Source: Luscinia megarhynchos (Eukaryota > Chordata > Aves > Passeriformes > Turdidae). From it: 64,000 nucleotides of DNA. A program made the translations under genes and the position numbers. Below the pieces are notes generated by a model that saw nothing but the letters and a program-made list of their open reading frames with translations, did no database searches and was not told the DNA's origin. Numbering within the stretch: position 1 is the first letter of the stretch; each line of letters starts with the position of its first letter. The DNA lies in NCBI GenBank assembly GCA_034336665.1, contig JAPFBE010000036.1:1604357-1668356 (forward strand), in the 5' to 3' direction. This document shows positions 1-10,903 of this stretch, piece after piece.

Positions 1-216
1 CTAAATACAATAAAACATTCACTCTGATTTTCTTTAAATACAATGCTTACATTAACTCCAGAACATCTTTCTACTCAATAGAGTTAAGGAAAGATCACAC
101 ACACTACATTTAGATCCTTTGAAATCATTCCCACAAGTTTCATGAGGCACAAAAATCTCATCACATAAAACAAAACAAAAGACAGTCTTATGGAATTTTA
201 TCTGTGTTTTACTTAC

Positions 217-371
217 TAGGAATAGGTCGAAGGACGTCAGGAATGAGAATCTCCACCAAGGCCTGGTACATCACATGGTCGCAGTTACCCATCCATTTCA
301 GGATAGACTCATTTTTGCACAGAGTAATTAGTTTTCCTTTTGGAAGTCGACTTTCTATTTCACTCAGATTG
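217..371 (-). CDS. RFX3: RFX3 exon 8 of this window (C region; last exon visible)
   Basis: The exon has 155 nt: one base completing the Ser codon, 51 codons (NLSEIESRLPKGKLITL ... VLRPIP) and one base of the next codon before the donor A|gtaagt at 216. The acceptor is ...acaacag at 372-373. Four substitutions from the usual vertebrate sequence are visible (for example Gly for Cys in the WMxNCDH motif and Val for Gly two residues after it). Later exons lie beyond the left edge. Confidence 0.94.
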
Positions 372-854
372 CTGTTGTGTATAAATGTAACCAATGGAAT
401 GCATTTGCATACAGATAAGTACAATGGATTTTGAAATAGATTATTTAATGAAAACTTTATAGATGTCTCTATTACATCCAATTGAAACTCTAACTTCATC
501 ATATGAAACTGGGGGAAAAAATGGCCCCAAAGTTCTGCTCCAGACCATAAATAATACAGAAGAATGATAAAAATGGTCCTTGCAATTTAAACTGACAGAG
601 CAATATATTGTGAAAAGATACTTTGAATTTAGTAATCCAAAGGAAAAAAAGAGATGTATACAATCATTTCAAGTCTGCAGCTTGACATATATCAACACCC
701 TATATATTAAATAGCAGACAACACAAATTTAATCTGAAAAAGTATTGATATCAGAAAAGGTTCTTAGCATATATGTAAAACTAAGTATTTCTTTGATTTT
801 ACTCCTGCTGTTATATCATGATGGTGCACAGTAAGCAAAGATACATTTACTGAC

Positions 855-970
855 CTCAGTTCAATAATAGCCACATTGTCAGCTGGAGGAGAGGGAGAAT
901 AGCGCCAGAAAGTTTGCCACAATTTTTCTATTAGGCTAAACTGAAGATTCACAATAACATCCACTATTGC
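855..970 (-). CDS. RFX3: RFX3 exon 7 of this window (B region)
   Basis: The exon has 116 nt: 38 codons (AIVDVIVNLQFSLIEKLWQ ... AIIEL) plus two bases of a Ser codon. The acceptor is ...tctttag at 971-972 and the donor is CTGAG|gtcagt. The FSLIEKLWQTFWRYSPS core is the recognisable RFX motif. The tail after SPS differs clearly from the mammalian version I know, a local cluster of substitutions while the reading frame stays open. Confidence 0.93.
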
Positions 971-971
971 C

Positions 972-1775
972 TAAAGAAATATAAAATCAGTGCAGATAGT
1001 CTTCTAAGTGATTCGCCCCCAACATTTCTTTCCAGGGGTATAGCTGTCCCTGGTTATTTTGCAGAAAAAATATTAAAATTTATGTTTATAAATAAACACA
1101 TAATATCCTTTTTAATAACTTTGTAGCAAAAATTTTTCCAACTGTCTGGACTAGTGTAACCAGAGACTAAGATCAGGCCAAGTGACTAAAATCAACCCTC
1201 CAGAAAAGAGCCTAAGCACATATATCAGGTGAATTCACTTAAACAGAACTTTTAACACTGTTGCAAGCACAAAGAAAACCTATTTAATTAATTTTGTTAC
1301 TTCATTGCATGATTTAAAGCACCTTCAACAATAATTTTAAAACGTTATTCAATATAAAATGCGGGCTTTAGTTCTTAAAGCAACCTGGTTCTTTAAAACT
1401 TGAAGAAAAAATTTGATTGCTTTTAACATAAACATTAGAAATAATAATTTAATCTGATTTCAACTCATATAAAAAAACAAAATTCTGTATATATATTATC
1501 TAAAGTTTGTTTTAACTAAAATTCTCAAAAAAACCACATGATTATATTCTAGTATTGGCATTCTATTACATGTTTTTTTTTATTTTCCTATTAAGAGAGA
1601 AATTTCAGGGGTCTTTTTGCAAATGTCCTTTCTGAATAAGCAAAATATTTGAGGATAACAAGGTACAAGTAGGCTGGCTGTAATCTGTTTTGTGTCAGTC
1701 ACCCTGTTGTACTTATTCTCACTAGAAGACATGAATTTTCAAAGAATGATTTCTGTGAAAAGACACTTTTCTTAC
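972..1775 (-). other. RFX3 intron without recognised repeats
   Basis: This is short AT-rich intronic sequence between exons 6 and 7 with scattered homopolymer T and A runs. I recognise no transposon, RNA gene or open reading frame of interest. Confidence 0.7.
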
Positions 1776-1888
1776 CTCACAGTGTTCTCGATAAAGACTT
1801 TGCAGTGATTTTATGTCCTCAAGGGTAGTACCATCTGGCAGAGAAGATATTTCAACTTCTCCAAACTCTGGAAGTACTCGAGATGCAT
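1776..1888 (-). CDS. RFX3: RFX3 exon 6 of this window (start of the conserved B region)
   Basis: The exon has 113 nt: two bases finishing a split Asp codon, then 37 codons starting ASRVLPEFGEVEISSLPDG and ending LYREHCE. The acceptor is ...ggaaacag at 1889-1890 and the donor is GAG|gtaaga from 1775. The acidic, leucine-containing segment belongs to the extended B/C region used in RFX dimerization. The sequence is close to the family and the frame is intact. Confidence 0.94.
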
Positions 1889-2470
1889 CTGTTTCCATGA
1901 CAACATAACAGAAGAAAGCTATTGCGAATTATGTTGCAATAAAATTGTGAACAAACCAGCTAGCTATTTTTAAAACAAAAGGAGATGTTAAATTATTCTT
2001 GACAGGTAGCAGATAAGAATGATTACACATACATATTGTATCTATATATAAAAAAAAGATCACTCATTTTCGGAAAATTCATGTCAGTATATAAGAGAAC
2101 AATATAATGTAATAGTTTTATTTTGATCAACCAAAGAGTTTTTGCATTGACATGCATGTTAGGGTTTAGTAGACTCAGCAGCATATATTTACTTGAAATG
2201 TAAAAGCCTTTCAACTGTAGCCAACGTGCTTTTACTATGTCTCATAAGTGTTTCCAACAGATATACTGGTATGGGAGGGAAAATGCACTGTCAGCTAGGG
2301 GGACAGTGGAAAGGAAAATTCAAAAACGTGCTAACTACAGCATAGGGTTCCCAATGATTTTTGTAACAGCAAGGTTATGCCAAAAGATGTGATGCTTCAA
2401 AATCCCAATATATGAATTCAAAACAGTGTACAATTACTGCAGTAACACATTTAATAGGCATTTTTACATT
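1889..2470 (-). other. RFX3 intron, unique sequence
   Basis: AT-rich intron between exon 6 and the first CR1 remnant. I recognise nothing in it; the short open frames are not gene-like. Confidence 0.6.
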
Positions 2471-2474
2471 AGCA

Positions 2475-3097
2475 AATGTAAAAGCCAGGATGCCATTGGC
2501 CTTCTTGGCCACCCAGACACACTGCCATCTAAAGTTCAGCCGGTTGTTGACCAGCACCCCCAGATCCTTTTCTGACGGTTTCCAGCTACTCTTCCCCCAG
2601 CCTGTAGCATTGCATGGGGTTATTGTGACCCAAATGCAGGACCCAACACTTCACCTTGTTGAACCTCATACCATTGGCCTCAGCCAATCGATCCAGCCTG
2701 TCCAGATTCCTCTGCAGACCCTTCTTACTCTCCATCAGATCAACACTTCTGCCCAATTTGGGGTCATGTGCACACTTACAGAGGCACATTCAATCCCCTC
2801 ATCCAGATCACTGATAAAGATATTAAACAGGACTGGCCCCAGTACTGAGCCTGGGGGAACACCACTTGTGACCAGCTATCAACTGGATTTAACTTCATTT
2901 ATCACCTCTCTTTGGACCTGGCCATCCAGCCAGTGTTTTACCCAGCAAACAGTGTACCCATCCAAGCCATGAGCAGCCTGTTCCTCCGGGAATGCTGTGG
3001 AGCACAGTGTCAAAGGTTTTACTGAGGTTTAGGTAGACAATATCCACAGCCTTTCCTTCATCCACTAGGCAGGTCACCTTGTCATAGGAGAACAGGT
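2475..3097 (-). mobile_element. CR1 LINE fragment, reverse-transcriptase C-terminal half
   Basis: On the minus strand the text reads as degenerate CR1 ORF2, in order: a segment about a lengthened Val-Asp-Glu-Gly-Lys-Ala motif, a [23 protein letters not shown] motif near 2800-2850, and the downstream thumb/connection region. Frames are broken by stops and shifts, so it is dead. It abuts a second CR1 piece whose 3' tail starts at 3098, so two copies are juxtaposed. Confidence 0.85.
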
Positions 3098-3151
3098 TAT
3101 AGAATCACAGAACGATTTGGGTTGGAAGGGACCTGAAATACCATCTGCATC
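3098..3151 (-). mobile_element. CR1 3' terminal tail
   Basis: On the minus strand this is the classic CR1 3' end: 'tcccttccaaccc' followed by an 'attctgtgattctat' tail. It directly follows ORF1-region sequence (3152 onward), so the parent copy either has an internal deletion of ORF2 or the tail is a separate insertion. Confidence 0.8.
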
Positions 3152-5053
3152 AGTTGTGACTTGTTCCATCATGTCTCTGTGATGGCAACTATGTCATAGC
3201 TTTCCTGCTGCACTATGGCTTCCAGTTCCTCCTGATTGTTGTCCATGCTGAGTGCATTGATGTAATACACTTAAGTCGTATTATTGATCCACTGTCTTTT
3301 CAGGGGGAGAAGTTCTAATTTCTGCTTCACCATTCTCAGCTGTTTCTGTGGTTTCTAATATCAGTTACCCATGCATCCTTGCTACTGCATGGATCTCCAT
3401 CCCTTAGCTCTATTGAGGCTACAGACTGAAGGACCTAATTAGAACACCATCTGCCAGTGGCATGACACCCCCAGGCTTATCTCCAGTGTTCCTGATTTTA
3501 TTCCCTTCAAATCTAGTTTAAAGATCTCTCAGTGAGCCCTGCTAACTAATAAGGATCCTTCTCCCCCTTTGAGACAGGTGTACCCCAGATGTTGCCAGCA
3601 GGCTCAGTGTCATGTAAAAAAAGCCATGATCAAAAAAAACCCCCAATTCTGCTGGTGACACCTGGCTCAGCACCAGGTATTCATCTGCATGATTTTCCTG
3701 TTTCTACCTCCATCATTCCCTGCAACTGGCAGAATAGAGAAAACTGTTTGTGCTCCAGATCCTTCAACCAGTCATCCCAAAGCCCTGGGGCCCCTCTCTA
3801 TTGTACTCAGACTTTTTTTTGGACTTCATTGTTGACCACCTGAAAAACCGGTAATGGATAATAATCAGAGGGCTCTTCCAGGATACAGAGTTTTTTGATA
3901 GTGTCTGTTACCCAGGCCCCAGGGAAGCACCAGATTTCCCTATGAGTTGGGTTCAGTCAGCATATCAGGCCTCTGTTCCTCTCAAAAGTGAGTCACCAAT
4001 GACAATCACTCTTTTTTTCTTGACTGAGGCAGTGGTGATGCAGGGGGTAGACTTATTCAACTTAGGCAACTCCTCCAACCTGGATGGACCTTTGTCCATA
4101 TTGTAGTGTGCCCATGTTGTATTTGTGTTCAAGAGGCATCTGGATGTGGCACTTGGGGATATGGTTTAAGGGTGATTATGGGGGTGCTGGGTTGATGGTT
4201 GCACTACATGATCTTGGAGGTATCTTCCAACGTTGATGATTCTGTGCTTGGTCTTCAAGTTCTAGAGCCTTATTATTGTAGTTATTGCAGTTATTATTGT
4301 AGTTATTATTGTATTATTGAGCCTACTTATTTTATTACATCTGGGAAGGTGAGGTAGTCCAGGAGGGGATTTGCCTGCTGCCTTGAGTAGAGACCTGTTT
4401 CCATTCCCTCCCATCTCTTAGGTCCCCTCCTTCTGTCTGGTAGTGAGAGTGTAAGGGATCCTCTTCTTATTGTGGTGTGGCCAGCTGGTGCATTTGCTTC
4501 AGGAATGGTAGAGAGTGGCTCAACCGTTCAGAATCCCTGATACTTTTTAACTTTTCTACCTCCTCTCTTAGATTTGCCCCTGGTCTGAGCAGATCATCCA
4601 CTTCATCACACCTCACACAGATGTTGTTTCTACTGCCATCTAATACCAGTGCCAGGCTCTGGCATTCCCTGTAGCCCAAGACCAAGATGGCTGCGTATTT
4701 TTATGGCAACTCTATCTGTGTCACCACATTCTTTCTGGCAAGTCCAGAGGACATAGCTCCCCACCAAGTGGATACCATAGCTGAGTTCCTTCCAAGAAGG
4801 CAATGACCACCAATTGAGCTCTCCTCTTGAGATGGTGGGTGACTGCATTCTACCTTCCTGAACTGCCACACCCTGCCCTGTTTACCTACTCTGTGCCCTA
4901 GGAGCTGCTTTTGTAGGGGTGTGTCAAACACTGGAAAGATCAGTGTCTGGAGACATTTTGGGATGCTTGGAATGTGTGCAGTAGGGAGTGGGTTCGGCCT
5001 TGCTCTGGTGAGGTGGTGCCTTGCTCCCCCATACCCCCCAGCTCTGCAGTCTC
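3152..5053 (-). pseudogene. CR1 5' half: 5' UTR and broken ORF1 (PHD-like and esterase-like parts)
   Basis: The minus strand carries the CR1 ORF1 layout. Near 4685-4467 is a Cys-x-x-Cys segment followed by a Leu/Glu/Arg-rich coiled-coil. Near 4005-3900 is a degenerate esterase block: a GDSLLRGTEA-like motif followed by a premature stop. Upstream (4700-5053) is 5' UTR-like sequence. A plus-strand CR1 tail (about 4131-4258) interrupts it. CR1 ORF1 is usually lost by 5' truncation, so this 5' part is relatively rare, but stops and frameshifts make it non-functional. Confidence 0.7.
4131..4258 (+). mobile_element. CR1 3' end fragment inserted in an older CR1
   Basis: Plus-strand sequence 'ttcaagaggcatctggatg' to 'gatgattctgtgctt' matches the last about 125 bp of CR1, in opposite orientation to the surrounding ORF1. 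This is a 5'-truncated insertion. Confidence 0.75.
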
Positions 5054-5573
5054 TGTCAATCATAGCATACTGGAGGCAGCCCTCCAGTTTTGCCTAACCC
5101 AGCCCCTGAGTGACCAAGCAACTGGAAGTCCTGCCTGGGAGGAAGACCCACGAAGGGTCAAGGGTTTAAGAAGGCTGACCACAAGGCAAGCATGTTGTTC
5201 TTTAACCCAACCTTCATATTGGAGTTTTCTATATGTTACATTGCTGGAACCCAGGACTTGGTAGCTATATAACTTTTTGCTATATCTTTCCTTTCTTTCT
5301 CCCTTTCTTCTTCTTCTAACTTTGTTTTCATGGAATGTAACATCAAATGGGTTTAAAGGTTGCTAAGCTGAATAGGCTAAGTCAATGCTGTGATAAGCAC
5401 TTTATGTTATACTAAATCTTTTGCCAAAGTTCCTTGATTTTCTATTTTTTGCCAGTAAACCTATTTGGGATTTTTACCTCTTGAGAATATCTGGTCGGTA
5501 TTTCTCCCTTGCGTCCACCCAGAGTAAAGGAACCTCAGTTTAGCCTCGTACATTAAGTGTCCGGGGTGTTACA
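5054..5573 (+). mobile_element. Solo LTR-like insertion in a CR1 5' UTR
   Basis: The segment starts TGTCAATCATAGC and ends ...ggggtgttaca, with AT-rich promoter-like sequence around 5265-5285 and a U5-like ending ('tggtcggtatttctcc'). CR1-like 5' UTR lies on both sides. No exact target duplication was found, so the left boundary is approximate. Confidence 0.5.
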
Positions 5574-5830
5574 GGGTGGGGAATGGACCTCATCACTCCT
5601 GACCTCACCCACGCTGAGTCAGAGCTGCCTCTGGGTCAGAGCTTCAGCGCTTCCTGCTGGGAGGGGAAGGTGGGGTGCTGAGGCACCTCTCGGTGCTAAT
5701 TTTGAGGTCTTGCCAGTTCAGGAACTGTCTCCACAGTCCTTGCTGATCCTTGACTCCAGAGCACGTCTGCCAGAGCAGTTTGCCTCAGTCTTCACCACAC
5801 TTGCATTGCAAAATATTTTAAATCTACCAT
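5574..5830 (-). mobile_element. CR1 5' UTR-like remnant
   Basis: GC-richer text resembling the CR1 5' UTR on the minus strand, probably continuous with the copy at 3152-5053 before the LTR came in. It has no coding value. Confidence 0.45.
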
Positions 5831-5978
5831 GCAAATAGATTTTAGGCTTTTTTTTTGTTTTATATCTACATGATGAATATTAAATACTACAGAAGTCTTG
5901 CAATACAGATCATATAGATGATACGATTACCTTTTTGTTCTATTATCAGTGAGATGATAGTGTAACATTTTTTCATAC

Positions 5979-6100
5979 CTAAAAACTGTTGATGATGTTG
6001 ACTTTGGGCAATTATAGTTTGTTCAGCAGATGTGCCTGTCTGTTGACCACTTCCTGTGAAACCATCTGGAACTCCATCCACTTTCTGCACAGGCTTGTAC
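5979..6100 (-). CDS. RFX3: RFX3 exon 5 of this window (linker after the DNA-binding domain)
   Basis: The exon has 122 nt: one base finishing a split Arg codon, 40 codons (YKPVQKVDGVPDG ... AQSQHHQQFL) and one base of the next Asp codon. The acceptor is ...ttgtag and the donor is TTTTTAG|gtatga. It follows a 21.4-kb intron that holds the largest retroelement nest of the window. Four of 40 residues differ from the mammalian sequence as I remember it, which is more than in the DNA-binding exons. Confidence 0.93.
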
Positions 6101-6398
6101 CTACAAAATTATCAAATACAAAATCATTCTTTAGGATCGCTTTTTTGTAAGTGCCTGATTTCTGAGTCTCAATATACAGGTTTGCTAGTTCACACAAAAT
6201 AAAAAAGGAACATCAGGATAATTGTATCAAGGAAATGTAGAACATTGGCAACACAGAAATTTCATAAAGGTGATATCATAGCACAACTACCAATTTCTTG
6301 TGGAATTTGGTTAAAAAACAATACCACTAACATCTAAAGCTCATTTACACTAAACAGAAACATGATATTTCCTTTTTCAAAGGACTTATTTTCCCAGG
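6101..6398 (-). other. RFX3 intron, unique sequence
   Basis: AT-rich intron just upstream of exon 5; I recognise nothing in it. Confidence 0.6.
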
Positions 6399-8885
6399 AA
6401 ATCTGTGATGGCATATTTAAGAAGAAAATTAAAAGAGCACAAGTGCAGTTTTCTCCCAGGAGTGGGGAGGTACCATGGCTGCTGCTGAGGCTGCTGCCAT
6501 CCCTAGTGCAGCCCACGGCAAATCTTGCCTGCCTGGCTGGCCCTAGCCAACCGCACTGTGGGTGAAAAGGGCAGGGGCAATGGTGACGGTTTCGCCTCCC
6601 GGCACTCCACATGAAGAGAGGCATCAAATAGTGCCAGCGCTGTGGCAGGCTCCACTGCTCGCACGATGGCAGGGAGGCGGCCTGGCTGGCAGCAGAAGCA
6701 TGACGAGCAATTCCCTGATGCATAACCTAGACGAGATAAACTTCTTGGCGCTGCAGGATCTTGCAAAAAGTTTGAATTGGTGGAAATTGTTGACAATGGT
6801 ACTGTGTTGGTTTCACGTGCTGGGGGGAGGGGTGGATTCGCCTCAGGGACAGCTCCATGAGGCTGGGGAGTGGGAGGGACTCTCCCGTCTCTGGGAGCTT
6901 CCCCTGTAAGCTGCTGGCACCAATCAGAGAGCTGATTTGGTGATGGACAGCTCGGGAAACCAATGAAAAGCTATTTCGCTTTCACAAATCACAGTGGATC
7001 AAGTTAACTGCTCTCTTTCGGCTTCTGGCCTTAGGGAGGTGCTGTGGCTTCCGGCCAGGGCACCGACCCCCTGGTCCGGCTCCGGGCTCAGCGGGGGGCC
7101 CAGCCTGGCACTGGCTCTGCGGGGGTCCCCCCGGCTCCGCATGGCCCCAGCACCGGCCGCATGGCTCCGGCCCTTGCTGCGTGGCTCCGGCACCGGTCGC
7201 ATGGCCCCGACCCCGGCCACGTGGCCCCGTCCCTGCCGGCTCAGCTTGGCTCGCCTCTCCACGTGGCAGAAGAGGCCTCCAGCTGCCCATGTTTGTTTCT
7301 TCACCATCTGGATACAATTCTAACTTCTTTATGCCTGGATAAGATCCTAGATCTCCTGAGCTCCTCTGAATGAGAAGAAATAAAGCATGGAGTCCACAAA
7401 AGTCAGCGGAATGAAGATAAAGTTCCTGATGGGAAGAGATTGAAAAGATGCCACTGATAAGTAGTTGAAAACCTTTTTTGTGGGCTAAGGGGATTGTGAC
7501 TACACTAAAATTCCTTTAAACTGTGAAATATACTTGGGGAGGTTTGGATGCTTGAGTAGAAGACTTTTTGCCTCGGGGAAATTGAGCTCTCTCTGTTCTG
7601 AGACTGGAATATGAACAGAGACATTTGATAGTGAAGGAGATGAAGAGAATTTTGTTTTTTGGCAGCCTGCCTTTAAAAGTGATACCCTAAGTGTGTAACA
7701 TAACCCATAGCACAGCTCTGGAAGGACTGCGAATAAATGGGAGGAGAGTCATAATCTGCAATATTTTCCCGGGTGGATGTGGATTGTTAAGGTGAAGACA
7801 CCTCCTAAGCCATAACTAAATAAAGGGACTTTTCTCTCTTAAGTAAACTGATTATTTGAGTGTATAAATGACTGAAGTGTTCTCTGTATGTTGTTGGTAA
7901 GAAATGTGGAATGAAGGGGAGGAGGGAACAATCTAGGAGTCTTATCCTGAATTCTAATTTTTTTTTTTTTGTGTTATTAATAAATTTCTTCTTGTACCTT
8001 TTTAAGTTTTGAGCCTGCTTTGTCTCTACTCCTGGGTCCTGTCTCTAAAAGAAATTAAATATATTAAGGTTGGCAAACCCAAGTCACACCGTGACAGGTA
8101 CCTACAATCATCAGTTTTTCTTCCAGTCAGAGAAGAGGAGGAATTGAGGACATGTCAGGAAAAACAACATGGTGGCACCAAGGTCAGTGGAAAAGAAAGA
8201 AAGCGAGGAGGTGCTTCAAGCCTCAGAACCGAGATTCCTCTGCAGGCCGTGGTGAGGATTACAGTAAAACAAACTGTCCCCCTTGCAATGTATGAAGTCC
8301 ATGGGGGATGCAAAGATCCACTCGCAGCCTGTGGGAAAAGTGCTCACGCCAGAATGGGTGGATGTTAAAGAAAGCTGTGGTCTAGTGGGAGACCCGAATA
8401 GAGAGAGAGGGCCTCTGTTTCCAGATAGAGAGCCCTTGCTTCCAAACTCGAGTAGCCTAGCCTTAAAAGACTGCATCCTGTGGACAAGTGACCCATGCCA
8501 CAACAGTTTTGGGATGACTGTTTTGCCCGTGGGAAGCATCCCATGGCATAGCAGAAAAAAGACTCCTCTCCCTGAGTGAATGGAAAAGATTTTGAGTTAT
8601 GAACTGACCAAAGCCCCCCACACCCTGTCTTCCTGTGTGTGGAAAAAGGTGTTTTAAAGGCTTATTTTACTTCTCATTATCCTCCCCTGACTCTGTTAAA
8701 AATAAATTTACTTTATACCTTTAAATTTGACCCTGTTTTGCCGTTAAAGTCTTATTTTCTCCCAGTCCTTAACTCATGAGCTGTTCGTTAATTTTTTTTC
8801 CCTCTCTCTACCCAACTGTAGCATGAGAGAGTAAGCGAACAACTTCCGTGAGTGCCTGGCATTTGTCTAGTGTCAAACCACAACA
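6399..8885 (+). mobile_element. 5'-truncated LTR (family B), split by a younger LTR
   Basis: The text 'gatggcatatttaagaagaa' onward matches the LTR at 48770-50108. The copy lacks the first about 170 bp, is interrupted at 6803-8096, and continues to the terminus ...gtgtcaaaccacaaca at 8885. AATAAA near 8700 gives plus orientation. A G-repeat-rich leader (6540-6700) explains several spurious GC-rich open frames. Confidence 0.8.
6803..8096 (+). mobile_element. Solo LTR, 1,294 bp, flanked by TSD GGTAC
   Basis: The LTR begins TGTGTTGGTTTCACGTG and ends ...cacaccgtgaca, with exact 5-bp duplications GGTAC at 6798-6802 and 8097-8101. Removing it restores the outer LTR as seen in the intact relative at 48770. 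AATAAA at about 7980 is on the plus strand. The 5-bp duplication fits class III (ERVL-like) elements. Its GC-rich middle (7040-7260) is a low-complexity Pro/Ala/Gly-coding run, not a gene. A sister copy is at 44585-45863. Confidence 0.93.
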
Positions 8886-9683
8886 AGAAGTATACTTTTC
8901 CAAAAGACACCTCTTGGCCTGATTAACATAGAGTATAACTTTAGGAATGAGAGTGCTTGAAAACAAAAACTTTTGTCATCATCCTAATCTCTATGACTTT
9001 TATATGAAGTTTAGCTATTGTAAAGGCCCGGGATAAAATCTCAGGCCTGCAGAAATAAATTTTACAACTGTAGTCAACTTTAGGAAAACTAAAGCTTAAT
9101 CTCTAATATCACTGTGATGCTGAATTGACTTTTGCCTTTTGTTCTTTTATATATTCTCTGTATTCTTTGCATATATATTTGTAGCTCTGTAGCCTATTAT
9201 TGTGTTTTTAATTAGCTCCAGTACTTTTCCCTACCTTTTCCCTACCCTCATCAACAGTAACATTGAGCTCTTATGGATAAACTTCTCATCACTTGATAGA
9301 CCTATTTGCAATCTAAAAACCTAACTTTTAGAGACTTTTTAACTTTATTCTCATTATACTTTGAAAATGTCTGGCAGAAGATCAATTTCTATTTTAAATC
9401 AAAATCAGTATGTTCACATAGTTCCACTATTTTCTACAAAATTTATTATTTCACAATTTTTTCAGCTCTTTGAGTAGAATCCAACGTGCCTTGAATGCAT
9501 AAAAGTAACAGTCCTTTGCGTTTCTAGGGTTTAAAAAGAACTTTCGCACACCAAAAAAAATCTAGATGCTAGGAGCCAGGATTATCATACCACCTGCTCC
9601 AATGTGCTTTATCTTGAGGATAAGTCTTAATTCTGGCATTATTAGAGGTGACATAGGAGTCAGTTTCAACAGCTTTTATAGGC
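8886..9683. other. Intron with one unclassified repeat segment (9113-9240)
   Basis: Mostly AT-rich unique intron. The stretch 9113-9240 is clearly similar to 62122-62243 in the same orientation, so it is an interspersed repeat whose family I do not recognise. Confidence 0.5.
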
Positions 9684-9928
9684 CTGTCAGCCTCACCTTT
9701 TTCCTGAGAAGTTGATGAAGCAGCTAAATCTAGGAACCATTTAAAAACACATGAAGGAGAAGATGACAATTGGCAGTATTCAGCATGGGCCCACCAAAAG
9801 GAGTTTGCACTTGACCAAATTGATAAACTTCTACAATGAAATGACTGGCCTGGTAGATGAGGGGAAAAGTTGATGAAATATGGGCTGGATGAGCATACAC
9901 TGAGATAGATTTAGAATTGGCTGAATGG
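9684..9928 (+). mobile_element. CR1 reverse-transcriptase fragment, left part of a split copy
   Basis: Plus-strand CR1 ORF2 text (GLSASPFS..., 'acttctacaatgaaatgac', 'gctggatgagcatacactg'). It stops at 'gaattggctgaatgg', and the following CR1 text resumes at 12028 ('aatggccaggcccagagg'), so an LTR at 9929-12027 interrupts it. Confidence 0.85.
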
Positions 9929-10903
9929 TTATATTGGGTTTATGTGGCAAAGTTTTGGTAGTAGGGGTCTGCATAGGTAGCTTCTGAGAGGAGACAGCAG
10001 AAGCTGTGCCCATGTCAGAAGAAGCCAGTTTAAGCCAGTTTCAGCCAGCTCCAATATGGACCTGCTAAAACGATTCTTTGTCTTTTCCTAATTACTTAAG
10101 ATAAGACAATGTATCTTTTAGCATGGATGGAAAAGGATTACAAAAGAGGCTCTTTCTGTTCTCAGCTTTATTCTATGGCGATGGCATGGCCGATGAAGGA
10201 AGGAGGAAAGAGGAAGATCCCTCCTGGGACCTCCGTCTTCAGGAGAGGGAATGGGGAGTGGCTTTGGCTAGCAGCCAATGGGATAAGGATACAGGGGGAT
10301 AGGGTCAGGATACAGGAACTCCCGGTAGGGTGCAATGTCACAGGGAAAGGTCACAGGAAGGGAGACATGAACCGGGAGCTAGCCAGAAGATGGCCAGGTT
10401 TGTTGATTCATTCCTTCTACCTCATTTATTGAATTATAACATGGACCCACCACTGGTCAAAACCTGAGCCAATCAGAGACATTAGTAACACCTCTGGGAT
10501 AACGTATTTAAAAAAGAGTAAAAAATGCTGCACAACAGGAGCCAGGAGAAAGGAATGAGAATATGTGAGACAAAATTCTGCAGACACCAAGAATCAGAAA
10601 AGAAGGAGGGGGATGAAGTGCTCCTGGTGCCAGAACAGAGATTCCTCTGCAGCCCATAGTGAAGACCATGATGAAGCAGCTGTCCCCTTGCAGCCCATGG
10701 AAATCCATGGGGATGCAGAGACCCATCTTCAACCTGAGGCAATGCATTAGGAACTGACATCAACCCTCATTCCCCATTCCTCTGAGCTACTGGGGGGGAG
10801 GAGTTAGAAGAGTTGGGAGTGAGGTTGAGCCTGCAAAGAAGCAAGAATTGAGAGGAATGGTTTTTTAGACTTATTTTTATTTTGCATTATCCAATTTTGA
10901 TGG

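Noticed and set aside
2412..2972. 186-codon plus-strand open frame
   Set aside because: It is the antisense of a CR1 reverse-transcriptase fragment, a common shadow frame.
6982..7373. Several overlapping GC-rich open frames of about 110 codons on both strands
   Set aside because: They come from the low-complexity GC-rich centre of a solo LTR; the same happens in the sister LTR at 44626-45095.
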